A DNA stretch of 64,000 bases from Lachnospiraceae bacterium JLR.KK002 (GTDB taxonomy: Bacteria; Bacillota; Clostridia; Lachnospirales; Lachnospiraceae). A program made the translations under genes and the position numbers. The notes beneath the pieces were generated by a model. The model was given only the letters and a program-made list of their open reading frames with translations, was not told where the DNA came from and did not search any database. Where the stretch lies: contig JAYMNP010000001.1 in assembly GCA_036941025.1 (NCBI GenBank), positions 2,936,501 to 3,000,500 on the forward strand. The letters are read 5' to 3'. This document shows positions 51,761 through 61,089 of the stretch, piece after piece (position 1 is the first letter of the stretch; every line of letters begins with the position of its first letter).

Positions 51761-51944
51761 CTTAACGACCTCTTCCATATAATGATAATTTTCATTTTAT
51801 CACAAAACCGCCTTTTTGCACATTTCAAAAATATTTCAGAACGGCAACAGGACTAAGCCTTTTTGAAAATGCCCGGCAATTTGACACACTTACTACCCCT
51901 ATGCGGCGTTTCCTATAAGACCCCCACGACATGGTATTTAAGGC

Positions 51945-51978
51945 AAAACAAAAGGGTATCTATGCAACTGATACCCTT
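51945..51978 (-). terminator. Terminator of the serine recombinase gene
   Basis: AAGGGTATC/GATACCCTT stem; T-rich (TTTGTTTT) on the minus strand. Confidence 0.75.
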
Positions 51979-51993
51979 AACAGTTCTATGTTA

Positions 51994-52704
51994 TTATGCT
52001 GTTTCTTCTTTCAATTCTTTCTTATACTTGTAGTATGTTCCTTTTGATGTGTTGTGCAAATATTCCCTCAATATCTTAGCATCTGAATACTTACCGTCAA
52101 AGTCCTTTGATAAATCCTTTATCGTCTGTTTTATATGCTCCGCTTTATCTGTCTTTATATTACAGCTTCCTTCTGGCCTGCCCTGCTTCTTACTTGATGT
52201 AGCTTTGCCCTCCGTTACCCTTTTAATAAGGAACTGCCTTTCATGCTCTGCCTGTTCAAATGCAAGCCGGATATTATCTTTCAAGTTTTCCTGCTCAAAC
52301 TCTGCCACAAGCTCCAGTATTCCATTTATGAGATTATCCATTTTCTTATTGCTGGATGATACTTTCTCTATATGCTTTTGCGTCCTGCGTCTATATTCAT
52401 CTGTGTCTATATGCCGCTCTTTCAGAAACACAAGAGAAATACCCTTGCTCATAAGTTCCATATACAGAGAAAAGCCCTCATCAGCATTTCCTGACATTCT
52501 ACTGACTTCATCAAATATTATTGTATCTCCTGGCTTTACCTTATTCAGCAGCTTCTTAAACTCCGCCCTGTTATCTATGTCTTTGCCAGATTGCTTTTCG
52601 GATATAATGATTACATCCCCATTGAATCCTATAATATTGTTTATCTGCCTTTCTACTTTCTGTTGGATTGTAGAAACTCTTACATAACCGTATATTTTAC
52701 ACAT
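51994..52704 (-). CDS. Serine recombinase / resolvase
   Basis: 236 residues. The catalytic domain starts MCKIYGYVRVSTIQQK, with nucleophile Ser in RVST; arginines lie in VSRMSG and the RRRTQKH region. A long E helix (FEQENLKDNIRLAFEQAEHER) leads to a C-terminal helix-turn-helix with KYSDAKILREYL. It resembles resolvases/invertases of mobile elements and is the only site-specific recombinase seen in the island. It has a perfect consensus promoter. Confidence 0.88.
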   Translation of the reverse strand: MCKIYGYVRVSTIQQKVERQINNIIGFNGDVIIISEKQSGKDIDNRAEFKKLLNKVKPGDTIIFDEVSRMSGNADEGFSLYMELMSKGISLVFLKERHIDTDEYRRRTQKHIEKVSSSNKKMDNLINGILELVAEFEQENLKDNIRLAFEQAEHERQFLIKRVTEGKATSSKKQGRPEGSCNIKTDKAEHIKQTIKDLSKDFDGKYSDAKILREYLHNTSKGTYYKYKKELKEETA

Positions 52705-52766
52705 AATCTATTCCCTCTCTTTCTCCAAAACGGTTCAAAAATAATTACAAATAAATTTATACCAAA

Positions 52767-52795
52767 ATTATACTTGTTGTTGCTGCTATTGTCAA
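52767..52795 (-). promoter_or_regulatory. Consensus promoter of the serine recombinase
   Basis: TTGACA (52790-52795), 17-bp spacer, TATAAT (52767-52772): a perfect sigma-A promoter on the minus strand. Confidence 0.85.
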
Positions 52796-52873
52796 CAGAA
52801 AATGGTATAATTTAATTAATAATATTTTTAGACTATTCAAAAAGAAAAATAATACATGTGGGGAATCTGGGAA

Positions 52874-52902
52874 TTGTCATAAAAGAAAGAATATGATAGA
52901 AT
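52874..52902 (+). promoter_or_regulatory. Promoter of type I toxin locus 3
   Basis: TTGTCA (52874-52879), 17-bp spacer, TAGAAT (52897-52902). The leader of about 85 nt contains AACCTCCC, complementary to the toxin ribosome site GGGAGGT. Confidence 0.6.
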
Positions 52903-52992
52903 ATCAGAGAGGAACAAGCGTGTTGCAAGGTGGTAACCTCCCTAAACTTCACACCCGGTTTGCCGGAGTACATAAGAGGGGAGGTGGCGCAA

Positions 52993-53109
52993 ATGACAGC
53001 TTTTGAAATCATTTCGATTTTCATAGGTATATTAGCTTTGCTGATTGCCTTTGGTAGTTTTGTTATAGCGTTGCTTGCCTTTCTCGATAAGAGGAACAAG
53101 CGAAAATAA
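52993..53109 (+). CDS. Putative holin-like type I toxin, locus 3 (38 aa)
   Basis: MTAFEIISIFIGILALLIAF and a further hydrophobic stretch, then DKRNKRK: one membrane helix with a basic end, the Hol_Tox pattern. The ribosome site GGGGAGGTGGCGCAA is strong. After the stop comes a hairpin (AAGCCTACCTT/AAGGCAGGCTT) and an antisense promoter identical in plan to locus 2. Confidence 0.78.
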   Translation: MTAFEIISIFIGILALLIAFGSFVIALLAFLDKRNKRK

Positions 53110-53234
53110 ATAAGCCTACCTTGTCACTTGGCCGGTGAAGGCAGGCTTATAACCTGGTCGGAGGTCAACCACTTTGTGGGCGGTTGTTTCCTCTTTTGTA
53201 TCTATAATATAGCATAATCCCCGGATAAATTCAA
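53110..53234 (-). ncRNA. Predicted antisense antitoxin RNA, locus 3
   Basis: Minus-strand promoter TTGAAT (53229-53234), 17-bp spacer, TATATT (53206-53211). The RNA would run left over the hairpin and into the toxin 3' end. About 80 bp upstream of this promoter is also conserved with locus 2. Confidence 0.58.
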
Positions 53235-53258
53235 GAATAAATTCCGTTAATGCAACCG

Positions 53259-53333
53259 TTAGGAAAGTAATAGACTGCTGCCCTCTGTGGCTCTAATATT
53301 TTCCTGTATCATATCAATATCTTTGTTCGTCAC
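53259..53333 (-). CDS. Possible 24-aa leader or remnant peptide
   Basis: GTG start after the strong site GGAGGTTAATA, reading MTNKDIDMIQENIRATEGSS and four more residues. It resembles the N-terminus of a longer protein cut short by a stop. The related relic near 48370-48420 has no open frame. The rest of 53335-53536 shows nothing coding. Confidence 0.3.
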   Translation of the reverse strand: MTNKDIDMIQENIRATEGSSLLLS

Positions 53334-53536
53334 TATTAACCTCCGTTTCTGAAATACCGTTACAAAAACCGTAAAATTGCTTACATTCATTTTGTACACT
53401 TCAATTTACTAAAGTGCTTGAAACCCTTGATTTTACTGGATTTGTGCATTCTGTGTATTTCATATGTAAAACTCTAAAAATCAACTCTATATACCCTTAC
53501 ATACAGAATACACAGTTTGCACATTCGTCCTTTTTA

Positions 53537-55345
53537 TCAATCAAACGGAAGTGGGATATCGTTATCTACTGCAACAAAATCATCTTCTGCTAGTTCATAC
53601 CCCTTTACAACATTTCTTACAGTTCTTCCACCAACAGTTCCACTTGCCGCAAATATGCCCTTTACCTTTAATTCTGTAAAGAAATTTCCTTTGTTTTCTA
53701 TTCCACATCCAGAAGCCGAACACCATTTTAAATAAGTTTCATAGACTGTCTTTGCGGATACATTCTTGTCAGACTTCACCAAACATTCAGAGACAAACCG
53801 CCCGATTTTGTCAGAATCACTTTCATATTCTTCTGTAGAACCCTGGACGGCAGCAGGCGGCGTTAATCCCTCCCGGCGATATAAGTATAGCCCCTCAATC
53901 ATCCAGTTTAAAATTCCTGCTGATTCTGCTTTCAAATCGTCTTTTAACTTCTTATTTTGCTCACGCTCTCCAAAATGTTTATTAAAACTAACCACTCGTA
54001 CACGTCCACTTTTAAAAATGGTATTATCTGTGATTGTCGGCAAATAATTTGTATTCAAAATCAACTTAAACTCAGGAGTAAAACTAAATTCATTCTGATG
54101 CAGAAATCCAGCTGTTACCCGGTCTCTTCCTGTCAGTGTTTTTACAAGCGAGGTGTCAAATATCATTCTCTTTGGCGGCTCCGATGCAATAACAAGCCTT
54201 GCCCCTGCCAATTTTGCGATATCCGGCGATGCCGTCCGACTGTCCTTATTTTGTTTGACTGCTAAAGTTTCTGGTGATATTGTCGCTCCATAGTCCGCCA
54301 ATATAAATAAAGCTGATTCACAAACCGTACTTTTCCCATTTCCTGTAGAACCGCCAAAAAAGAAATATAATTCTTCCTCTGCTGTACATCCTGTTAGAGA
54401 TACACCGAAGACTTTTTGCAGATACTTTATTTTTCCAATATCGTCCTCCATGATTTCAGAAATAGTCTTTTTCCATAGCGGACATTGGGCAGCAGGCTCA
54501 TAACTGGCATTACAAACCTTTGACAATAATAAATCAGCACTATGCTTTAATATCGTTGGCTTATCTCCCGATAAATCTAAGACACAATTCTTGCAATTCA
54601 AGAGAAAATCTTCTTTGTCAAGTTCCTCATTTTCAAAATAATTCACGTCCTTTGCGTCATTTATCATTGTATTTCTATCACGATAATTCATTAAGCGTGA
54701 TGCATATTTCAGATAGCTTTCTCTCTGTTTTTCATCTAATTCGGAATTACTGACCGCATAAGATAACAGAGTATCTGCTAATTCTTTAGCATTCCTTTTC
54801 GCCCTCATTCCTTCGGTATCTGCAACCCATTTAATACCGTTGTATCACATCCAATCCTTCTGCGTTGGATTATACCGGCTTACATCTTTAAATACAGTAG
54901 AAAACAGTTCTGCGCTCCCTTTGTCATTTGTTGCGTAGTTTTTAACCGCATCCAGTTCAATCAGTTTTTCTACGAGATTAGTTTTTCGGTTTTCTACATT
55001 CCTTACGGCTTCTTTAACGGTATTCTTATTGAGTGCATCTTCAATCAGCGTTTGTAAATCTTCCTTTGTGTGTTTCTTCATATAATCACTAATATCTCCC
55101 TTCTCTGGCACTTCCGGCGGTATAATCATGGTTGCAGTTCCTACCGTATTTAGTAATGCTGTAATACGCTTTGCATCCGCAATCCCGGCACTGTCGTTAT
55201 CTCCAAATACCGCAAATCTACCACCTTTTAAATATGGTAATAAATCTTTTTTGAAAGTATTTGTACCCCCACAAGTGAAACTGATACAACCATTATTCCA
55301 TAGGCATTTAGTGTCTTTTTCGTAAGCGTCAAATAAAATAGTGGA
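53537..55345 (-). pseudogene. P4-type phage/plasmid primase-helicase, broken
   Basis: Two blocks in the same frame. 54845-55360 holds the TOPRIM part (GGRFAVFGDNDSAGIADAKR). 53537-54808 holds the D5-N linker and SF3 helicase (Walker A GGSTGNGKST, Walker B-like ARLVIASEPP, sensor LILNTNYLP). A single TGA (54845-54847) between NPTQKDWM and YNGIKW separates them, with no frame change. The N-terminus is lost at the IS66 junction near 55345. It is a replication module of a former phage or satellite; the helicase half could still be translated from 54808. Confidence 0.78.
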
Positions 55346-55392
55346 TAGAAAAATAACCACCAGCCGCTTATACTAAAGGGGCAGTGGTTATC

Positions 55393-56500
55393 TTATCGGC
55401 ACCGTTCCTGTACCATGGGATCCCATGGCAGATAGTCATCCAGATATTCCGGATTCTCAAGAAATCTACTCCCCGGCATATCTGACAGGATATATTTCAG
55501 ATACTTCATTGGCACAAGACCATTTGCTTTGGCTGTTTCTACCAATGTATAAATTCCGGCACTTGCGGTGGCTCCTTTCGGACTGCCTGCAGACAGCAGT
55601 TTGGATTTTGGAAGTTCTGAGACGGCATTTTTTTCCACCCATGACCAAAAAGCCTCGAGAAGAGGCTTCTCGCGGATAAGACGTTCTTTTTTCTTTTGAT
55701 CAGGCAGCAGTTCCTCCAGTTCTGCTTCTATATCAAACAGCTGGTTCAGCCAAAAAACCGCTCCCGCAGGTTTGGATGCTTCAGGGGTATGGACTTCCTC
55801 AGGAAGCGCACCCACAAATGCCCGGCGCAGATGGGTATAACAAAGACATCTTTTTACACCTGGGATTCCATTGTATCCGGAATAAGCATCCGGATGGATG
55901 CAGCCGTTATACCCGTCCGGAAATGCTTCCGGATATTTCCCACTCCGTCCCGGCTGATACTCGAAATACCGGATGGGAGTTTCTGCATTTTTCATGCTGC
56001 AGTAAACCCACATGTAAGAATCCGATGTATTCTTTCTCCCTGGTTCTTTCAGCACCTGTACACGGGTCTCATCGATATGCAGGTAATCCTGTTTCAGCAG
56101 TTCCTGCTTCAGGCGGCAGACCACATGGGAAATCCAGTCCCGAAAGACGACCAGAAGCCAGTTTGACATGGTCGCTCTGCCCACCAAACTGTACTTCGGT
56201 ACGGACGAATTCTTCTCCAACCCTTACCATGGAGTTTCCGCATTTTTCGCAGACCTGTTCACTTTCATCTATGGTGTGAAGTACTTTGCTGTGCGGAAGG
56301 CCTTTGATGAGTTCTTCGCGCTGGCCGACATATTTTCTTTTGCGGAGATGTTTCTCAACTTCAACCAGTTTTGGTTCTTTTGCATTGGGGTCTGCAAAAT
56401 ATTCCGTCTCATTAAAAAGAGACATCTGTCCGTCAATATCAAGGGCGGATGTCTTTTCAGACTTTGTTCCATTAAGCGGAGATTCTACTTCTGGTTTCAT
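55393..56500 (-). pseudogene. IS66-family transposase, deleted and frameshifted
   Basis: The N-terminal part (to about 56190) has KSEKTSALDIDGQMSLFNE and the zinc motif CEKCG. Around 56175-56190 (after EEFVRTEVQF) about 100 residues are missing, and the rest continues in another frame with RATMSNWLLV, DETRVQVLKEPGRKN and the IS66 C-terminal tail SDMPGSRFLENPEYLDDYLPW. The upstream tnpA/tnpB genes are absent. A hairpin (ATAACCAC ... GTGGTTAT, 55355-55393) follows the stop. The element ends could not be defined. Confidence 0.75.
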
Positions 56501-56937
56501 GGTGAGAAGCAGCGTTGCCTGGGCAGGGATTTTTTTAACTGGCTTCCTGCCATTCCCCGATATGCTATGTATAAGTCAATTCTGCGTTGCATGAGCAGAT
56601 AGAATACTGCCCGAAAAAAGAACATAAAAAAAACCTCCAAACTCTAAAACAGGTCTGGAGAGTGTCTGTTAAGTTTTTTGGGCATAGCAAAATCACCCAC
56701 CATAACACCGTTTTTTTATATGGTGGGCGTTTGCCTTAAAATCTTATAAAACAAAACAGAGCCAGCGAACGGTAATTTCTCACTTGTTCATCAGCTCTGT
56801 ATCTTTATCCATGTCTTTGCTATATTTCTTCTATGTATGTGAAAATTTTTGTTATAACTTGCTGCGTTTATGTTTATTCGCAGACGTTTTAGTAATCTAC
56901 TCCTTTAAAGATATATGACCTGCAAAATGATTACTCG
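56501..56937. other. Intergenic remnant beyond IS66
   Basis: No credible gene. It holds a T-rich hairpin CCCACCATA/TATGGTGGG (56696-56727) and, on the minus strand, leftover IS66-adjacent sequence up to about 56620. The remainder is AT-rich without recognised features. Confidence 0.4.
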
Positions 56938-57135
56938 TTATTTTTCATTCCCATCATCTTTACTTTTTTCATTCCTAATCAATCCATGATAAAACAGCAT
57001 AGCACAAACTGCTGATGTTGTACCTGTCGCTGTCTGGTCTAAGTGAATGTCATGCATATTACAAAACATATTGATTACCATTAAAGCAACCAATACCACC
57101 GCTGCTACAGCAGCTCCTTTTAATAAATGTTTCAT
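56938..57135 (-). CDS. Small hydrophobic protein (65 aa), unknown
   Basis: MKHLLKGAAVAAVVLVALM opens a membrane helix (about 7-27); a second short hydrophobic stretch TSAVCAMLFYHGLI follows, then a charged tail. AAAGGAAACAGGAGCT precedes the ATG. It is divergent from the AgrC-like kinase gene. It is not a recognisable AgrD precursor (no leader/Cys-ring pattern I can support), though its place next to an AgrCA-like pair is suggestive. Confidence 0.5.
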   Translation of the reverse strand: MKHLLKGAAVAAVVLVALMVINMFCNMHDIHLDQTATGTTSAVCAMLFYHGLIRNEKSKDDGNEK

Positions 57136-57235
57136 AGCTCCTGTTTCCTTTCCAAAATAAATTTATGTACTGCAAAATAGTATACCAGAGAAAACAGCAA
57201 TTCTTTCAAAACAGTCATGAAACGCCCTAATTCAT

Positions 57236-57275
57236 GAATAAGTGCGTTTTTCTTTTTACAGAACACGCACTTATT
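57236..57275. terminator. Hairpin between the small gene and the AgrC-like operon
   Basis: AATAAGTGCGT / ACGCACTTATT stem with an 18-base T-rich loop, close upstream of the kinase promoter. It could be a terminator or a regulator site. Confidence 0.45.
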
Positions 57276-57295
57276 CGTCATTTTTGCAGGGGGAG

Positions 57296-57324
57296 TTGAT
57301 ATAAAGAATGGTATAAGGTATAAT
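57296..57324 (+). promoter_or_regulatory. Promoter of the AgrC/AgrA-like operon
   Basis: TTGATA (57296-57301), 17-bp spacer, TATAAT (57319-57324). Confidence 0.75.
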
Positions 57325-57360
57325 CAGGGAAGTAAATATCGAAAGAAGGAATATATTGAA

Positions 57361-58656
57361 ATGCTGCTATCTTTTTTTCGGCTTTCCCTTGCTATCCGCA
57401 ATGTATGGCCTCAGCATATGAACTTCAAAGCGTTTAGCGTACTTTATATACTGCTGTTAGTTGCTGGAATGCCTGTAACGCTCCTCGCCTGTGTTCCATA
57501 CGGTTTGTTCGGTATTCTGGTGGCGGTATGTATTTATGGGTTGCTTGCTTGCCGTGACACTGCGCCGCAGAATGTTTTTATGGGTGTGATTGGATGTATG
57601 CTTGCCGTTGTAACAGAGAATTTGCTGGCAAATTTTCTTTATATGCTGATTCCCTCACCTTTATCAAATCAGTGGTATTTTTCTTACGGCATTGATTTGA
57701 TTTATACTTTGCTGTTTTATTGGATAACACTGCTTTGTGGCAAACTGCTGAAAAAAATATTCCTGTCTGGCAAAGGCATTTTGCGTCTTCCGCAGACATG
57801 GTATGTGATAGATGCTGCATTACTGCTCCTTATAACCATCTATCTGTTTGATAATTTGATTCCAGGACAAAACGGCTCTATCGGCAAAATGATATATAAT
57901 AATGCCTTACATATTTCGGGGTATATGCTTGTGATGTGTTGTTTACTTCTGGCTATGCGCCGCTCTTATCTGGAACGGATACAGACCGAAGCAAAGCAGA
58001 AAGCTATGCAGGACTTACAGGACTACACACGGAATTTAGAAGCTATGTATAACAGCCTGCGCTCCTTTAAGCATGATTATGTTAATATTCTGCTCTCTTT
58101 ATCTGGTTATATTGAAGAGGGTGATTTGGATAGGTTAAAGGATTTTTTTGAAAGCAAAATCTTCCCAACGAAGAATCTGATTACGGGGGAAGATTATAAA
58201 CTGAACCAGCTTAGCAATATCAGTGTGTTGGAAATCAAAAGCCTGCTCTCAGCAAAAATGATTTACGCCCATGAATCGGGGATTGACGTCACCATTGATA
58301 TTCCCGACAAAGTGGAAAGTTTTCTGATAGACACGGTAGACCTTGCCAGAATACTGGGAATCTTTTTGGACAATGCGATTGAAAGCACATTGGAGACAGA
58401 ACAGCCGCAAATAGGCTTAAATATCATCCAGAATAAAACTGGCGTATCAATCATCATAAGCAACCGCTTTCGGGATAGCGGTCTAATGCTGCATAAATTA
58501 AAGCAAAAAGGCTTTAGCACAAAAATCGGGCATCAAGGAATCGGGCTTGAGAATGCCCGGAAAATCATCAGTTCTTATGACAACGTGCTATTAGAAACAA
58601 CAATGAAATGCGACTATTTTACACAACATATAGAACTTACTGACAGAAAGGAATGA
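57361..58656 (+). CDS. AgrC-like sensor histidine kinase (GHKL)
   Basis: 431 residues. The N-terminal 200 hold six or so membrane helices. The phospho-His motif is SFKHDYVNILLSL (about residue 240), then a GHKL ATPase with FLDNAIESTLE and HQGIGLENARKII. Such kinases sense peptide signals. No AgrB or AgrD is seen near. It is co-transcribed with the LytTR regulator (6-bp gap). Confidence 0.88.
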   Translation: MLLSFFRLSLAIRNVWPQHMNFKAFSVLYILLLVAGMPVTLLACVPYGLFGILVAVCIYGLLACRDTAPQNVFMGVIGCMLAVVTENLLANFLYMLIPSPLSNQWYFSYGIDLIYTLLFYWITLLCGKLLKKIFLSGKGILRLPQTWYVIDAALLLLITIYLFDNLIPGQNGSIGKMIYNNALHISGYMLVMCCLLLAMRRSYLERIQTEAKQKAMQDLQDYTRNLEAMYNSLRSFKHDYVNILLSLSGYIEEGDLDRLKDFFESKIFPTKNLITGEDYKLNQLSNISVLEIKSLLSAKMIYAHESGIDVTIDIPDKVESFLIDTVDLARILGIFLDNAIESTLETEQPQIGLNIIQNKTGVSIIISNRFRDSGLMLHKLKQKGFSTKIGHQGIGLENARKIISSYDNVLLETTMKCDYFTQHIELTDRKE

Positions 58657-58662
58657 CATCAT

Positions 58663-59382
58663 ATGTTGGATATCTTTGTATGCGAAGACAATGCCGCACA
58701 GCGGCGGACTGTTGTAAATATCATTCAAAATACTGTTCTGATAGAAGGATTAGATATGCAGCTTACTTTAGATACAGGAGACCCTTATATGTTGTTGGAA
58801 AAAATCAGGATCAGCCAGAACACAGGCATTTATTTCCTTGACATTGACTTGAACAGCAGCATGAATGGAATGAAGCTGGCACAGCAAATCAGATTGTATG
58901 ACCCCCGTGGTTTCATCATATTCATAACAGCACATTCAGAACTGAGCTATATGACTTTTCAGTATCGGGTAGAGGCGATGGACTTTGTATTAAAAGACAA
59001 CCCTGCCGAAGCGAAAGTGAAACTCAGAGAATGTCTGTTAAATGCAATGGAACGGCATACGCTCCAAACCAACAAAACACATAAAGTCTATACCCTTGAA
59101 GTTGGCGGACGAAAAATCAGCGTGGATTATGAGGATATTTTATTTTTTGAAACTTCCAGCAATATCCATAAAGTCATTCTCCATACAAAAGACCGCCAGA
59201 TTGAATTTCCCAACACATTAAAAGAACTAACAGGCGTATTGGACAGCAATTTTGTGCGTTGCCATCGGGCATTTTTGGTAAACAAAAATAATATAAAAGA
59301 AGTTGACACTAAAAATCGAATTATCCATTTTGCCAATGGAGAAACTTGCCTGATGTCCACACGCATGATGAAAGGGCTTTAA
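58663..59382 (+). CDS. LytTR-family response regulator (AgrA-like)
   Basis: 239 residues: receiver with EDNAAQRR and phospho-Asp in YFLDIDLNSS, then a LytTR DNA-binding domain (about 140-239) with FETSSNIHKVILHT and FVRCHRAFLVNKNNI. It pairs with the kinase upstream. Target genes are not evident; no LytTR direct repeat was found in the nearby promoters. Confidence 0.92.
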   Translation: MLDIFVCEDNAAQRRTVVNIIQNTVLIEGLDMQLTLDTGDPYMLLEKIRISQNTGIYFLDIDLNSSMNGMKLAQQIRLYDPRGFIIFITAHSELSYMTFQYRVEAMDFVLKDNPAEAKVKLRECLLNAMERHTLQTNKTHKVYTLEVGGRKISVDYEDILFFETSSNIHKVILHTKDRQIEFPNTLKELTGVLDSNFVRCHRAFLVNKNNIKEVDTKNRIIHFANGETCLMSTRMMKGL

Positions 59383-59433
59383 AGCAATTTTCAATACTGT
59401 CATCTTCACATTGAAATTGTATTGTCTGACGAA

Positions 59434-59466
59434 AATAAGGGTGAGGTTTTCCCCACCCTTATCTTT
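59434..59466. terminator. Bidirectional terminator between the LytTR gene and TnpV
   Basis: ATAAGGGTGAGG / CCCACCCTTAT stem followed by CTTTT on the plus strand. Confidence 0.8.
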
Positions 59467-59840
59467 TACATTTGAATAATTTCCTCGTTCACAATCTCCC
59501 TTGCACACGCCCTTATGTTGTTGAGCCGTCCTGTCCATTCTAAGGCGTTTTCTTCCTTTAGACGTTCCGTTATGCCCTGTGCCTGTTTCATGCCCTCTAT
59601 GAGCCTGTGGGAGCGTTTCTGTGCCTGCCTGTCGATGTCGGCAAGGCAGGCGTTAAGCCTGCCGCTTGTGAGAAGATTGGTGTATGTAACCTTGCAGTAC
59701 TGCTTCAGATAGTCCAGATGCCGCTGTCCCCATATGCCTGTCGGCTGTTCTTCTTCGGCGGGTAATCGTAAATCTGGAATAAAATATCCATTTTCTTCAT
59801 GATATGTGCCGTCTAACTGTTCAAATAGCGATTTTATCAT
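59466..59840 (-). CDS. TnpV family protein
   Basis: 124 residues. The start MIKSLFEQLDGTYHEENGY and the segment GIWGQRHLDYLKQYCKVTYT identify TnpV, a small protein carried by clostridial mobile elements; its function is unknown. The ATG at 59840 follows GGAGGAATTACAAA. Full length for the family. Confidence 0.85.
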   Translation of the reverse strand: MIKSLFEQLDGTYHEENGYFIPDLRLPAEEEQPTGIWGQRHLDYLKQYCKVTYTNLLTSGRLNACLADIDRQAQKRSHRLIEGMKQAQGITERLKEENALEWTGRLNNIRACAREIVNEEIIQM

Positions 59841-59905
59841 TTTGTAATTCCTCCAAACAAGATATTCACTCCACATATTTGTGGATGCTGTCTTAAACAC
59901 ATTTT

Positions 59906-60178
59906 TTGAGTTTTATCCTTATCTGGTTTCATTCATGTGTGCGTACCACAGAAGAGGATGTAGATGCGTTTGTGGAGCTACTTAGCGAACGATTGATCAG
60001 GGAATTGCGTAAAAGAGATTGTTCTATCGTGGCTTTGGCCCATGACTGCGGGTTATCTGACCGCGGCTTAGGCAAGATAATCTATAAAGATGTAGGGGAT
60101 GGGCTTCGATTGTCAACCGTATTTAAAATATGCCGAAAAGTAACCGCTACCCTCATTTTGGATAACGTTTTCTCTTAA
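59906..60178 (+). pseudogene. Helix-turn-helix regulator fragment
   Basis: The core (about residues 17-90) looks like an XRE-type HTH: LIRELRKRDCSIVALAHDCG, LSDRGLGKIIY, LRLSTVFKICRKV. Only TTG (59906) or GTG (59939) starts exist, without a ribosome site, so the N-terminus is probably lost. It could be a relic of the element's repressor. Confidence 0.5.
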
Positions 60179-60193
60179 TTAACGGCTTTCACA

Positions 60194-60331
60194 TCACTTT
60201 TCTTTAGAAACTTTTACACCTAACAGAACATTTACTATCAGGGATACTAAGAACGCCATAAATAAAAATCTTTGTTTTTTCAAAGTTGTGCGAAGAATTT
60301 CAGTCGCTAAATTTTCTTGCTTTTTCATCAT
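60194..60331 (-). CDS. Small membrane protein (45 aa)
   Basis: Begins MMKKQENLATEILRTTLKKQ, with one membrane helix (about 22-39) and a basic end VSKEK. The start resembles that of longer phage-type membrane proteins that continue past the helix, so it may be a shortened form. AGGAAAGGTGGTAAAAG precedes the double ATG. Confidence 0.5.
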   Translation of the reverse strand: MMKKQENLATEILRTTLKKQRFLFMAFLVSLIVNVLLGVKVSKEK

Positions 60332-60484
60332 CTTTTACCACCTTTCCTTATTGATATTGAAATTATCTCATGAAAAAAGAATTTATAAAAGCTCATTATT
60401 GGTTCAATAACAGGTCAGTTATAGACACTTTATGGACACTTATTCACCCGAAAAATCCACCATATCTCCAAATCACTTAACGAA

Positions 60485-60892
60485 TTACCGCTTATGCGTT
60501 TTCCTGATAATCCGCCGTACTTCTGATGTTTTCATGCAATGTATATTTCTGCTGCCTGTCACATCATTTACATAGCCCTTTTTCAGATAGATAAAATATC
60601 CCTCGTCTTTGGTATAGGATAAATCTTCTATCATTTCATAATATTTTCCTGGCACTTGCCACTTTTCAAGCATCCGCTCCTGTTCCTCACTAAAGCCCTG
60701 CTTTTTCTCTGCCATTCTGCTTGTACCGTCCGCAAGGTCATTACAGACAAGCATATAGAGATATTCATTGACACTTGCCTCTATTTCAGAACATATTTTC
60801 TTTATTCTGTCCTTTTCGCCTTTGGGAATAACAAAGTTTATTCTGTCGTAATGCTCTTTGATATGCCGGTTCTTATACGCTGTTCTATCCAT
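60485..60892 (-). CDS. Ribbon-helix-helix type mobile-element protein
   Basis: 135 residues. The N-terminal RINFVIPKGEKDRIKKICSE and SVNEYLYMLV fit an Arc/RHH-like DNA-binding domain, often seen as antitoxin or small regulator in conjugative elements. The C-terminal half (KYYEMIEDLSYTKDEGYFIYL) is uncharacterised. It is the last island gene before rpsI, and a decayed copy lies at 48545-48650. Confidence 0.6.
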   Translation of the reverse strand: MDRTAYKNRHIKEHYDRINFVIPKGEKDRIKKICSEIEASVNEYLYMLVCNDLADGTSRMAEKKQGFSEEQERMLEKWQVPGKYYEMIEDLSYTKDEGYFIYLKKGYVNDVTGSRNIHCMKTSEVRRIIRKTHKR

Positions 60893-61030
60893 GAAAACAC
60901 CGCCCTTTTCTTAATAACCGCATTATACAAAAGTCTTACGCAAGACACAAGGTTTTTGCGCTCTCGTTTGTGTGCTACTATTCAAAATTCAGCACTTTTT
61001 ACCACAATTTCAGAAAACGCAAGCATAAAG

Positions 61031-61065
61031 AAAACCCCTGAAAATACCGGACTTTCAAGGGTTTT
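61031..61065 (-). terminator. Terminator of rplM-rpsI
   Basis: AAAACCCTTGAAA / TTTCAGGGGTTTT stem then CTTTA on the minus strand. The same sequence is repeated at 48658-48692. Confidence 0.85.
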
Positions 61066-61089
61066 ATAATATCTCTTTTTTGTTTGGAA

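Noticed and set aside
54845..54847. Selenocysteine or other recoding at the primase TGA
   Set aside because: The flanking residues give no reason for selenocysteine and the gene is already truncated by IS66; a nonsense mutation is simpler.
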